Program-made: the position numbers and the translations under genes | Notes under the pieces: model-generated | What the model saw: the letters and a program-made list of their open reading frames with translations, nothing else | Database searches by the model: none | Told to the model about the DNA's origin: nothing | Origin: Chitinophaga tropicalis | GTDB taxonomy: Bacteria; Bacteroidota; Bacteroidia; Chitinophagales; Chitinophagaceae | Assembly (NCBI RefSeq): GCF_009758205.1 | Contig: NZ_WRXN01000021.1 | Coordinates: forward strand, 1 to 64,000 | DNA: 64,000 bases | Direction of reading: 5' to 3' | Part shown: positions 56,939-64,000 of the stretch, one piece after another | Layout: each line of letters starts with the position of its first letter | How positions within the stretch are numbered: the stretch's first letter is position 1

Positions 56939-57535
56939 CTACAGGTATATAACCACTATGCTAACCGCATGGGACTTTCCGTTCCCGCTATGGCTGCCTT
57001 TGCGGCGGTACACCGTCCTGAAGGCGGTGGTGGCAATTATGGCTCCGCCAGCGGTGGATATGACCAGCTGGGTTTCGGTTCCCTTACCTTCACAAGGGAC
57101 CCTCTGCCTGCCACCGGTCCCGCAAACGGCACTTATAAGATCTTTGCCCGCCATAGCAGCAAAGCCATGGAAGTTGCCAATAACGGAACAGCCAACGGCA
57201 GCAATGTAAGACAATGGGTATCTAATGATTGCACCTGCCAGCAATGGCAACTCATCCCTCTTTCCACTACCTCTGCCCGCATGGAAGCGGTAACAGTCAG
57301 CACAACGTCAACAGAGGTGACGGTTTTCCCCAACCCCTCAACAGGTAATGTAACGGTCACCTTACCTCATGGTTCATCTGTTATTACCCTCACAGACCTT
57401 ACAGGTAGAGTCTTATATAGGGTGGTGGAAAAAGATAACAGGCATATCCTGGACATGAGCGGAAAAGCCCCCGGTATTTATTTCATTACTATAACAAATG
57501 GTGATAAACAGGTAACAAAAAAGATAGTTAGGTAG
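56939..57535 (+). pseudogene. 3' remnant of an alginate-lyase-family gene with T9SS tail
   Basis: The frame opens immediately after the HTCS stop codon and reads, without a start, into YNHYANRMGLSVPAMAAFAA, RPEGGGGNYG and SGGYDQLGFGSLTFTR. These are the characteristic last part of the alginate-lyase-family toroid in Bacteroidota. One ricin-B-type repeat (YKIFARHSSKAMEV to QQWQLIPL) and a type IX sorting tail (VFPNPSTGN to KKIVR) follow. The signal peptide and nearly all of the catalytic domain are missing. An ATG at 56969 could start 188 residues, but they would lack an export signal. Most likely a deletion fused the 3' end of a lost lyase gene to the regulator's 3' end. A functional short lectin-like protein is less likely. 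Confidence 0.72.
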
Positions 57536-57573
57536 AAAAGAGGTGAAAAATGTCCCTTTTTTTACGAATTGAT

Positions 57574-57599
57574 ACCCCATCCTTTCCAAAGGATGGGGT
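57574..57599 (+). terminator. hairpin after the lyase remnant
   Basis: A perfect 12-bp stem, ACCCCATCCTTT / AAAGGATGGGGT, with a 2-base loop, followed by TAATTTTAA. It ends transcription coming through the remnant and separates it from the susC operon. Confidence 0.7.
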
Positions 57600-57778
57600 T
57601 AATTTTAACCCACAAGGGGGACAAAAAATTCGACCAAAGTCAACAGTTTTTCCACGTAGCATATTACATGAAGAAACAAAACTTAAGTATTACAATTAAG
57701 ACCACGATTATAAAAAAACAGATTCAGACAGTGAACAATACCTCCTATTTATTTTAATCAAATCCAAAAAGAAAGCTG

Positions 57779-60700
57779 ATGCGCTTAATTACAATTATCC
57801 CGGGCAGCCAACTGCCTAAGGTGCTGCATGTTCCGGGCACATTCCCGTTAAGAAGAACGTTTCTATTCTTTTCTCTCTTTCTTACTGTACTGCTTTCCAC
57901 TTTGGATGTTTTTGCACAGACAAAGATCAGCGGCCGTATCCTGGACGATAAGACAGGAGATCCCGTTATCGGCGCCACAATCCGTGTAAAAGGGAAAAGC
58001 GTGGGCACTACTTCAGACCCTCAGGGCAATTTCTCCCTGAACACTCCTGAAAACAGTACCCTGGAAATCAGCTACGTTGGCTTTGCACGCCAGGAATTAA
58101 AGGCGGGGACAAATATGGAGATCCGTATGAAGGCAGACGCCGGCCTGAATGAAGTAGTAGTGATCGGGTACGGCACACAGCGCAAATCAGACCTTACCGG
58201 CTCTGTTGTCAGCATCAAAGCCGCCGATCTTACAAAAATAGGAGGTACCAGCAACCCTGCCGAAGGACTGCAAAGCAAAGCGCCCGGTGTACAGGTGCTG
58301 AGCTCTGGCTCCCCCGGTACTTCTCCCGTCATCCGCGTACGTGGAGTAGGCAGCAACAGCAATCCCAACCCCCTCTTTGTAGTGGACGGAATGATAGTTG
58401 ACGATGTCAACTTCCTGACAGGTAATGATATAGAATCCATGGAAGTGCTGAAAGACGCATCTGCCACCGCTATCTACGGCGCCAGGGGCGCCAACGGTGT
58501 GATCATCGTTACCACTAAAAAAGGTAAGGCCGGCTCCACCGTCATTGACGTTTCCGGCAGTGAGGGCATGCAGTTCCTCACCCGCAAATACGAAACCGCC
58601 AATGCGAGTGAGTATGGTACCATTATCAATAAATTACAGAATACCACCGTTTATCCTAACCCCGCCTCACTGGGTAAAGGAACAGATTGGCTCAAAGAAG
58701 TATCCCGCAACGCCTCCTTCAGAGATTATCAGGTAGCCCTGAACGGCGGCAGCGAAAAGATCCGCTATAACCTGAGCGGCAGCTACTTCCGCCAGGACGG
58801 TGTGTTCAAATATACCACCTTCAACAGGGTGACCGTTCGCCTCAATACAGAATACAAGGTGAATGACAAACTCACAGTAGGAGAGAACATGTCCATGAGC
58901 AATTCCAACAACGCCGCTCCCGGACTGTACTATCTCTTCATGCGCTCCGTGAACCGCATCTCCCCGCTGCTTTCTGTATACGATTCCGCCGGAAAGTTCA
59001 CCGCCCCGCAAGACGGCAGGTTGATCAACCCCTATGCTTCTCTTTTCTATAATAAAGACTATAACAGCAATGATGTAAGACTGGTAGGTAACTTCTGGGG
59101 TAACTATGAAGTGGTCCCGGGCCTGAACTTCCGTACCAGCTACGGCGTAAACTGGCTGCATAACCGTACAGACCAGTTCATACCTTCCTATTCCATCATT
59201 CAGCCCAACCAGTACAATCCGGTTAACTCCTACAGCAACACCTATGGCGTTGACTTTACCTGGCTGTGGGAAAATACCTTAACGTACGACAAACAACTGG
59301 GAAATGATCATCACCTCAACCTGCTGGCAGGTACTACCGCCCAGAAAAGGAAACGTGATTACCTCACCGGTACCGGTAAAGGATACGCCCTGGACGATCT
59401 GAACTACGTGAGCATATACAGCGCTCCCGCCAGCACAAGGGCTGTCTCTGGTGAACAGCCCCTCACAGAAACCATCCTGTCCTATTTATTCCGCGCCAAC
59501 TACTCCTATAAGGACAGGTACCTGCTTACAGGTTCCTTCCGCGCAGACGGCTCCTCTAAATTCGGTAAGAACAACCGTTTTGGATACTTCCCATCTGTAG
59601 CCCTGGGCTGGCGTGTAACAGAAGAAGGATTTATGAAAGACAATGGCGTGATAGATAACCTGAAACTGCGTGCCAGCTGGGGCGTAACAGGTAACGATAG
59701 GATCTCCAATGGTATTTCCTATTCACTGGTTACACAAGACCCGGTATATGACGCCATTTTCAACAGGGCAGTGGCCACAAACGGCGCTGTACTGACCAGC
59801 TCCAACCCTGACATTAAATGGGAACGTACCTTCCAGAAAGACATGGGCTTTGAAATGAGCGTACTGAAAAACAGGCTGGCAGTAGAATTTGATTACTATA
59901 ACAGGGAAACAAAAGACCTGCTGCTCATCATCCCCATTGCAGGTGGTTCTGCCGGTATCAATGCTACTTACAGCAACGTAGGCTCCGTACGCAACAAGGG
60001 TATAGAGTTTGCGCTGGACTGGCAGGATAATATCGACGCCTTTAAATATGGTGTACGTGTAACAGGAAGCACTTTCAAAAACACTGTTACCGACTACGGC
60101 AAACAGGTAACTACCAACAATATCTTTTCCACTCCGCTCTTCACCCGCATCCAGGAAGGACAGCCCCTGGGCTATTTCTACGGCTACCAGGCAATAGGCA
60201 TCTACCGCACACAGGGTGAACTGGATGCATGGAATAAATACGCGGTATCCAAAGGCCAGACGGCATATCATAACGGGGCACAACCCGGTGATCTGATCTA
60301 TAAAGATGTGAATGGCGACGGTCGCATAGACGGTAACGATATGACCAACATCGGCTCTCCATATCCTAAGTTCTATGGCAGCTTAAACCTCAGCGCATCC
60401 TGGAAAGGATTCGATTTTTCTGTAGATATCTTTGGCAGCTTCGGCAGCAAAATACTCAACGGCTCCTATAACCTGGTAGAGTTTAATACCACAAATCTGC
60501 ACAAGGACTGGGTAAACGCATGGACGCCGGACAATACCAACGCCAGCATGCCAAGACTGGGAGTGAATTCCATCAACACGCTGCCTTCCTCTTTCATTGT
60601 ACAAAACGGCTCCTATGTCAAAGTACGCAATATAGAGTTTGGATATACCTTTAACAAGCTCGGCGCCGGCAAGATCAAAAGCGCCCGTATCTTTTTAAAC

Positions 60701-60841
60701 GCTACCAACCTCTTTTACATCACCAAATACAAAGGTGCATCTCCTGAGATCACCTCCGCCGATCTCCTGTCACAGAACGTAGACCTGAACCCTTATCCTG
60801 TATCCAGTAATGCCAGGGCAGGTGTGAATGTGAAATTTTAA
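57779..60841 (+). CDS. SusC/RagA TonB-dependent transporter, locus 3
   Basis: 1,020 residues. After an unusually long N-terminal signal region (hydrophobic FLFFSLFLTVLLSTLDVFAQ at about 29-48) comes a carboxypeptidase-regulatory-like domain (about 50-125). The plug opens at NEVVVIGYGTQRKSDLTGSVVSI and contains EVLKDASATAIYGARGANGVIIVTTKKG, and the outer-membrane barrel follows. There is no STN domain, fitting regulation by the hybrid regulator at 52835. It heads a two-gene operon with susD (21-bp gap). The imported glycan cannot be read from the protein. The nearby intact and decayed lyase genes point to a uronic-acid polysaccharide, as an inference. Confidence 0.95.
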   Translation: MRLITIIPGSQLPKVLHVPGTFPLRRTFLFFSLFLTVLLSTLDVFAQTKISGRILDDKTGDPVIGATIRVKGKSVGTTSDPQGNFSLNTPENSTLEISYVGFARQELKAGTNMEIRMKADAGLNEVVVIGYGTQRKSDLTGSVVSIKAADLTKIGGTSNPAEGLQSKAPGVQVLSSGSPGTSPVIRVRGVGSNSNPNPLFVVDGMIVDDVNFLTGNDIESMEVLKDASATAIYGARGANGVIIVTTKKGKAGSTVIDVSGSEGMQFLTRKYETANASEYGTIINKLQNTTVYPNPASLGKGTDWLKEVSRNASFRDYQVALNGGSEKIRYNLSGSYFRQDGVFKYTTFNRVTVRLNTEYKVNDKLTVGENMSMSNSNNAAPGLYYLFMRSVNRISPLLSVYDSAGKFTAPQDGRLINPYASLFYNKDYNSNDVRLVGNFWGNYEVVPGLNFRTSYGVNWLHNRTDQFIPSYSIIQPNQYNPVNSYSNTYGVDFTWLWENTLTYDKQLGNDHHLNLLAGTTAQKRKRDYLTGTGKGYALDDLNYVSIYSAPASTRAVSGEQPLTETILSYLFRANYSYKDRYLLTGSFRADGSSKFGKNNRFGYFPSVALGWRVTEEGFMKDNGVIDNLKLRASWGVTGNDRISNGISYSLVTQDPVYDAIFNRAVATNGAVLTSSNPDIKWERTFQKDMGFEMSVLKNRLAVEFDYYNRETKDLLLIIPIAGGSAGINATYSNVGSVRNKGIEFALDWQDNIDAFKYGVRVTGSTFKNTVTDYGKQVTTNNIFSTPLFTRIQEGQPLGYFYGYQAIGIYRTQGELDAWNKYAVSKGQTAYHNGAQPGDLIYKDVNGDGRIDGNDMTNIGSPYPKFYGSLNLSASWKGFDFSVDIFGSFGSKILNGSYNLVEFNTTNLHKDWVNAWTPDNTNASMPRLGVNSINTLPSSFIVQNGSYVKVRNIEFGYTFNKLGAGKIKSARIFLNATNLFYITKYKGASPEITSADLLSQNVDLNPYPVSSNARAGVNVKF

Positions 60842-60862
60842 TGATCCTTTTAACTAACAGTT

Positions 60863-62383
60863 ATGAAACGCATTTTATATATATTCCTGGCAGGCATCTC
60901 TTTTACAGCCGTATCCTGCAAAAAATCTTTCCTCGACGTTCCTCCCCAGGGACAACTGACTGAAGACATATTCCTGGCCAACGAATCAATGATAGATCAA
61001 TGGGTGAACAGGATCTATGGCACTATCAGCTGGCGCGAATTCCGCATAGGACAACAATGGTTTTCTGTAAGAGAAATGGGCGCGGACGATTTTACGCCCG
61101 GCCTGGGAAGCGGTAGTATGGCTACAGACCTGAAAGTATTCCAGGACTATGCGCACACACCTTCGACAGAGCTCTATGTAGAACGTTACTGGTCAAGAAC
61201 ATTCCAGAATCTTAACTTCTGTAACCAGGTAACTGACGTAACACCCGGTTTCAAAGACCAGACCATCGCTAAGAAAGCGGAAGCACAGGCAAAATACTTC
61301 CGCGCCTTCTATTATTTCGAACTGGTGAATATATTCGGGAAAGTACCGCTGAGAGATCATGTACCTGTACCGGCAGAATATGACATTCCTGTAAGTTCAG
61401 AAGATACCATCTACGCCCAGATCATCAAAGACCTGGAATATGCGGTAGATAACCTGCCAACAAGGGCAGAGTGGGGAACAGCCGGTCTCGGACATGTTAC
61501 CAAAGGTACTGCCCAGGGCCTGCTGGCAAAAGTATACCTCTTCAGGCAGAACTATGCAAAAGCGCAGGAATATGCCAACAGCGTAATGACCTCCGGCGAA
61601 TATAGCCTGGAGCCGGATTACCGTAATATTTTCAGCCCTGCCAATCCTTATTCTGTAGAGAACATGATGCCCGGGCATTTCAGCTATAATACAGCCATTG
61701 CTTTTGGCAGAACATGGAATCCTTATATAGAATACCAGGGCATTAACGGCCAGTTTGGCAACGGGTTCGTTTACCCCTCAGAAAGTCTGGTGAACAGCTA
61801 CGAAACCGGCGATCCGCGCCGCACAGCTACCATCTTCAACAGCGGGGAAGTAGTGGAAGGATTTAAAAGCAATGCTGCTATCAACATTCCCAATGGTTAT
61901 AAATACGCTAACAAAAAGATCATCTGGCCTTTCTCATACTGGAAAGAAGGAACATTTATGCAGCAGGAAATCAACCAGCTTTTCCTGCGTTATGCTGACG
62001 TCATCCTGATCTATGCAGAAGCCAGCAATGAACTGGGACAATCCGGCAACGCCCTGCAGGCCCTGGAAAAAGTACGTTTCCGCGCCCGTGGTAACAAGAC
62101 ATTTGCGGAAGCAGGCATATTGCCTGAAATAACTGAAACAGGTAAAGAAGCATTAAGGGAGATCATCTGGCATGAAAGACGAATAGAACTGGCCATGGAA
62201 GGACACCGCTGGTTTGATCTCCTTCGCTATAATGCCGTAGTGCCCGGTTATACAGAGAATCTGCTGAAGAATACTTATGGCAGAACTAATTTCAGTTATA
62301 CAAAATACAGCAGGTATCCTATTCCGTTCGCCATCCTGGCAACATCAAATGGTATCCTGGTACAAAATGACGCCTGGAAGTGA
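60863..62383 (+). CDS. SusD/RagB-family glycan-binding lipoprotein, locus 3
   Basis: 506 residues with a lipoprotein signal (AVSC, Cys19, then KKSFLDVPPQGQLTEDIF). SusD hallmarks are AQAKYFRAFYYFELVNIFGKVPL, FLRYADVILIYAEASNELGQ and the C-terminal IIWHERRIELAMEGHRWFDLLRY. It partners the SusC 21 bp upstream. Unlike loci 1 and 2, no glycoside hydrolase or lyase gene follows. A bidirectional terminator and an oppositely oriented gene come next, so the operon ends here. Confidence 0.95.
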   Translation: MKRILYIFLAGISFTAVSCKKSFLDVPPQGQLTEDIFLANESMIDQWVNRIYGTISWREFRIGQQWFSVREMGADDFTPGLGSGSMATDLKVFQDYAHTPSTELYVERYWSRTFQNLNFCNQVTDVTPGFKDQTIAKKAEAQAKYFRAFYYFELVNIFGKVPLRDHVPVPAEYDIPVSSEDTIYAQIIKDLEYAVDNLPTRAEWGTAGLGHVTKGTAQGLLAKVYLFRQNYAKAQEYANSVMTSGEYSLEPDYRNIFSPANPYSVENMMPGHFSYNTAIAFGRTWNPYIEYQGINGQFGNGFVYPSESLVNSYETGDPRRTATIFNSGEVVEGFKSNAAINIPNGYKYANKKIIWPFSYWKEGTFMQQEINQLFLRYADVILIYAEASNELGQSGNALQALEKVRFRARGNKTFAEAGILPEITETGKEALREIIWHERRIELAMEGHRWFDLLRYNAVVPGYTENLLKNTYGRTNFSYTKYSRYPIPFAILATSNGILVQNDAWK

Positions 62384-62429
62384 TAATTTAATCTTAGTAC
62401 TTTTAAACTGTGTACAGTACAAAAAAGTC

Positions 62430-62469
62430 GGGGCTAACCTAGAAAGCAAAAAAGCTTTTAGGTCGGCCC
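62430..62469. terminator. bidirectional terminator between susD and DUF1016 gene
   Basis: An imperfect hairpin with arms GGGCTAACCTAGAAAGC (62431-62447) and GCTTTTAGGTCGGCCC (62454-62469), which has two mismatches and one bulge. A-rich sequence lies before it and TGATTTTGG after. It separates the plus-strand susD from the minus-strand DUF1016 gene, whose stop is 10 bp away. Confidence 0.6.
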
Positions 62470-62478
62470 TGATTTTGG

Positions 62479-63774
62479 TTAAGAAAGATCCACAGCGAGA
62501 GCAAGGAAGTATCTGTTACTGAAAATGTCGACGAAGGATCTTTTATTGATTATGTCACTATCAAGCTTGACGAATTTTTCGGTGATAGTGATCTCGGAAT
62601 TCCCCTCTTTTTCAACAGATGTCTTTGTGCCAATGATGCCTGTTGATAGTTCGGTCCGTAGATGCTCCGGAACGGTAGGAAGACCATCGCTCTCTTTGGT
62701 TGTTAACAACTCATGAAGTTGCAGCTCATTTTGAGCGAGCAGCCTTCCATAAAATATCATTGTCTCAATATCCGGTAGGCTGAGAAGTGCCAGAAGCTGC
62801 TCCCAATTAACCAGGTAAGCCAGGCGGGCAGAAAGAGCATTATCATTACATCTTTCATTGAATAAGGCCATCCCTTTCATATCTTCCGCATTGAATAGGA
62901 TTTCGCCATTCTTCTGGCGGAAAAGGAATGTTGCACGTTTTATGGCGCCTTGTTTATCGGCAGTAGATTTGTAGTTTGAAAGTGCTTCATTTAACTGTTT
63001 GCCCATCATCCAATAAGTGATATTCAGATGGCTATTCAGCCAGGTACTATGCTTGCGTCTGAATTGCAAAATGAGGGGTCTGATAACAGCAATGATATCC
63101 TCTGTTTTTGTTTCAGTTTGTGCTGCCAATGCCGGTTCCTCTCTATCGGGGAAATGCATCAATTCGCGGAACCTGATGGAATGGGCGCCAGTGTAAAGAT
63201 CTTCTGTCTGAACCTTCTCCCATATTGCCCACATAGGTTCGGGAATCAGCCCGGATAATTTAACAGGATCTACTTTTGTAAATACAGTCTCATTATTATC
63301 TGCTTCCGGAAAACTCGAAGGCATATTTTCAGTAACCTTTTTAAGTTGAGCGTTACTTAATCCATCCTGTAGAATCAACCGGATGGCATGTAGTATATCG
63401 CTTTGCTGCTCCAGGCAAACGAGGGTGGTGATATGTTCCCAATCCAGGAAGGAAGCGAACTTCGTGGCGATATTGAAATCGGAAAAGGTACGATGAAAGC
63501 GACACATGACTGTCAGGTTTTCTCCACTGAAGAAGGAGCCAAATTTTACCATTGACCACACAGAAAGCGATTCCTTTAGATGTATGGATTTCTCTTTTTC
63601 GTTGAGGGTATCCATATAATTATTTATTGCTGCCCCCATCTGCCAGAAAAACAGATTCAATTCATAATTTGAAGTAACCTGTATTTCGCGTTTCCGTTGA
63701 AGGGCTGTTGCATATAGACTTTCCGGGAAATTTTTATTGGCGTACATCCCCTTTATTCTTTTTACCGATTTCAT
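62479..63774 (-). CDS. tandem DUF1016 N-terminal-domain protein without nuclease
   Basis: 431 residues made of two divergent copies of the helical N-terminal domain of YhcG/DUF1016 proteins. Copy 1 (about 15-150) has LNLFFWQMGAAIN, FSGENLTVMCRFHRTF and FLDWEHITTLVCL. Copy 2 (about 225-370) has LNITYWMMGKQLNEAL, FNAEDMKGMALFNERC and LVNWEQLLALLSL. The spacing of these motifs parallels TYWEIGKLI, FDESNLRNMRNFF and LSWTHYRIISRI in the YhcG protein at 172-1164. No PD-(D/E)XK core is present; the C-terminal 60 residues have no D...ExK pattern. It may act as a nucleic-acid or partner-binding protein, or as a regulator of a full-length DUF1016 nuclease. Function unknown. It may be in an operon with the fragment ending 22 bp upstream. 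Confidence 0.78.
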   Translation of the reverse strand: MKSVKRIKGMYANKNFPESLYATALQRKREIQVTSNYELNLFFWQMGAAINNYMDTLNEKEKSIHLKESLSVWSMVKFGSFFSGENLTVMCRFHRTFSDFNIATKFASFLDWEHITTLVCLEQQSDILHAIRLILQDGLSNAQLKKVTENMPSSFPEADNNETVFTKVDPVKLSGLIPEPMWAIWEKVQTEDLYTGAHSIRFRELMHFPDREEPALAAQTETKTEDIIAVIRPLILQFRRKHSTWLNSHLNITYWMMGKQLNEALSNYKSTADKQGAIKRATFLFRQKNGEILFNAEDMKGMALFNERCNDNALSARLAYLVNWEQLLALLSLPDIETMIFYGRLLAQNELQLHELLTTKESDGLPTVPEHLRTELSTGIIGTKTSVEKEGNSEITITEKFVKLDSDIINKRSFVDIFSNRYFLALAVDLS

Positions 63775-63795
63775 GAATAAACCTATTTATTAGAA

Positions 63796-64000
63796 TTACC
63801 TGACCCTGGTTTTGGTAATAGCCCATTGCCTGGTATTCAACATGCCATCTGAATATACATATTTAGCATGGACCAGGCAAGACCAGAAAAGATTTACATG
63901 GAGGTTTCCCGGAGCTAAAACATACCAGGCTGCTTTATCGAATAAGGTAATACTCCGGGTTACCGTTCTCCCATAAGTGTCTGAAAACCGTGCGACCACA
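63796..64000 (-). CDS. C-terminal fragment of an unidentified protein, cut by window end
   Basis: An open minus-strand frame enters from beyond the window and ends at 63796, leaving about 67 visible residues (VARFSDTYGRTVTRSITLF near its start, ITKTRVR at its end). No family is recognised, and the true start lies outside. It ends 22 bp before the DUF1016 gene on the same strand, so co-transcription is possible. It could also be a chance open frame. Confidence 0.3.
   Translation of the reverse strand, partial: VVARFSDTYGRTVTRSITLFDKAAWYVLAPGNLHVNLFWSCLVHAKYVYSDGMLNTRQWAITKTRVR

Noticed and set aside
172..63774. The two DUF1016-related genes as one toxin-antitoxin or defence system
   Set aside because: They are 62 kb apart with three unrelated glycan loci between them, and no partner genes are visible. 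Only the domain relationship is supported.

Overview
The window looks like a chromosomal segment from a soil- or plant-associated member of the Bacteroidota, most probably the Chitinophagaceae (Chitinophaga-like). The evidence is three SusC/SusD pairs, two giant hybrid two-component regulators, an ECF sigma/FecR pair, proteins with type IX secretion sorting tails, Bacteroidota-type promoters (TTTG spaced from TAnnTTTG), and near absence of Shine-Dalgarno dependence. The genus is an inference from style, not from a marker gene. No rRNA, tRNA or CRISPR array was seen.

Layout. (a) 1-2500: an edge region with a 22-bp inverted repeat, a YhcG/DUF1016 nuclease and about 1.3 kb without a convincing gene, part of it conspicuously GC-rich. 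(b) 2522-17365, minus strand: polysaccharide utilization locus 1 in the order ECF sigma, FecR anti-sigma, STN-containing SusC, SusD, GH2, GH29, GH92. It is suited to a galactose/fucose/mannose-bearing glycan and controlled by trans-envelope signalling. (c) 17504-21732: a PsiD-like phosphatidylserine-decarboxylase-family enzyme and a secreted HExxH protein with a carbohydrate-binding domain. (d) 21907-34105, plus strand: locus 2, with a hybrid regulator, SusC, SusD, GH30 and GH35, plausibly for beta-1,6-galactan or related galactans. (e) 34127-41044: a 33-bp tandem repeat, a GAF/sigma-54 activator, an unknown protein, and an overlapping TPR sensor kinase plus NtrC-type regulator. (f) 41271-46108: PQQ-type sugar dehydrogenase lipoprotein, LOG-family hydrolase, a second GH2 enzyme and a DUF2461 protein. 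(g) 46269-62383, plus strand: a 2,096-residue multidomain lyase-like protein, a second hybrid regulator, the 3' remnant of an alginate-lyase-family gene, and SusC/SusD. This is probably a polyuronate-type locus that has lost enzymes. (h) 62479-64000: a protein made of two DUF1016 N-terminal domains with no nuclease, and a gene fragment cut by the window end.

Most unusual observations. A 110-bp miniature inverted-repeat element (17-bp perfect terminal repeats, 9-bp target duplication) sits exactly in the loop of a transcription terminator. A family of long perfect terminator hairpins, usually preceded by the palindrome GGCCGCAGGCC, punctuates the plus-strand genes. The GH92 enzyme has Gln where most family members have the general-acid Glu. 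There is a duplicated, nuclease-less DUF1016 architecture, and a decayed lyase gene abuts a hybrid regulator.

The three loci share one logic: outer-membrane SusCD import, surface or periplasmic hydrolases or lyases, and a dedicated sensor that switches on its own operon.
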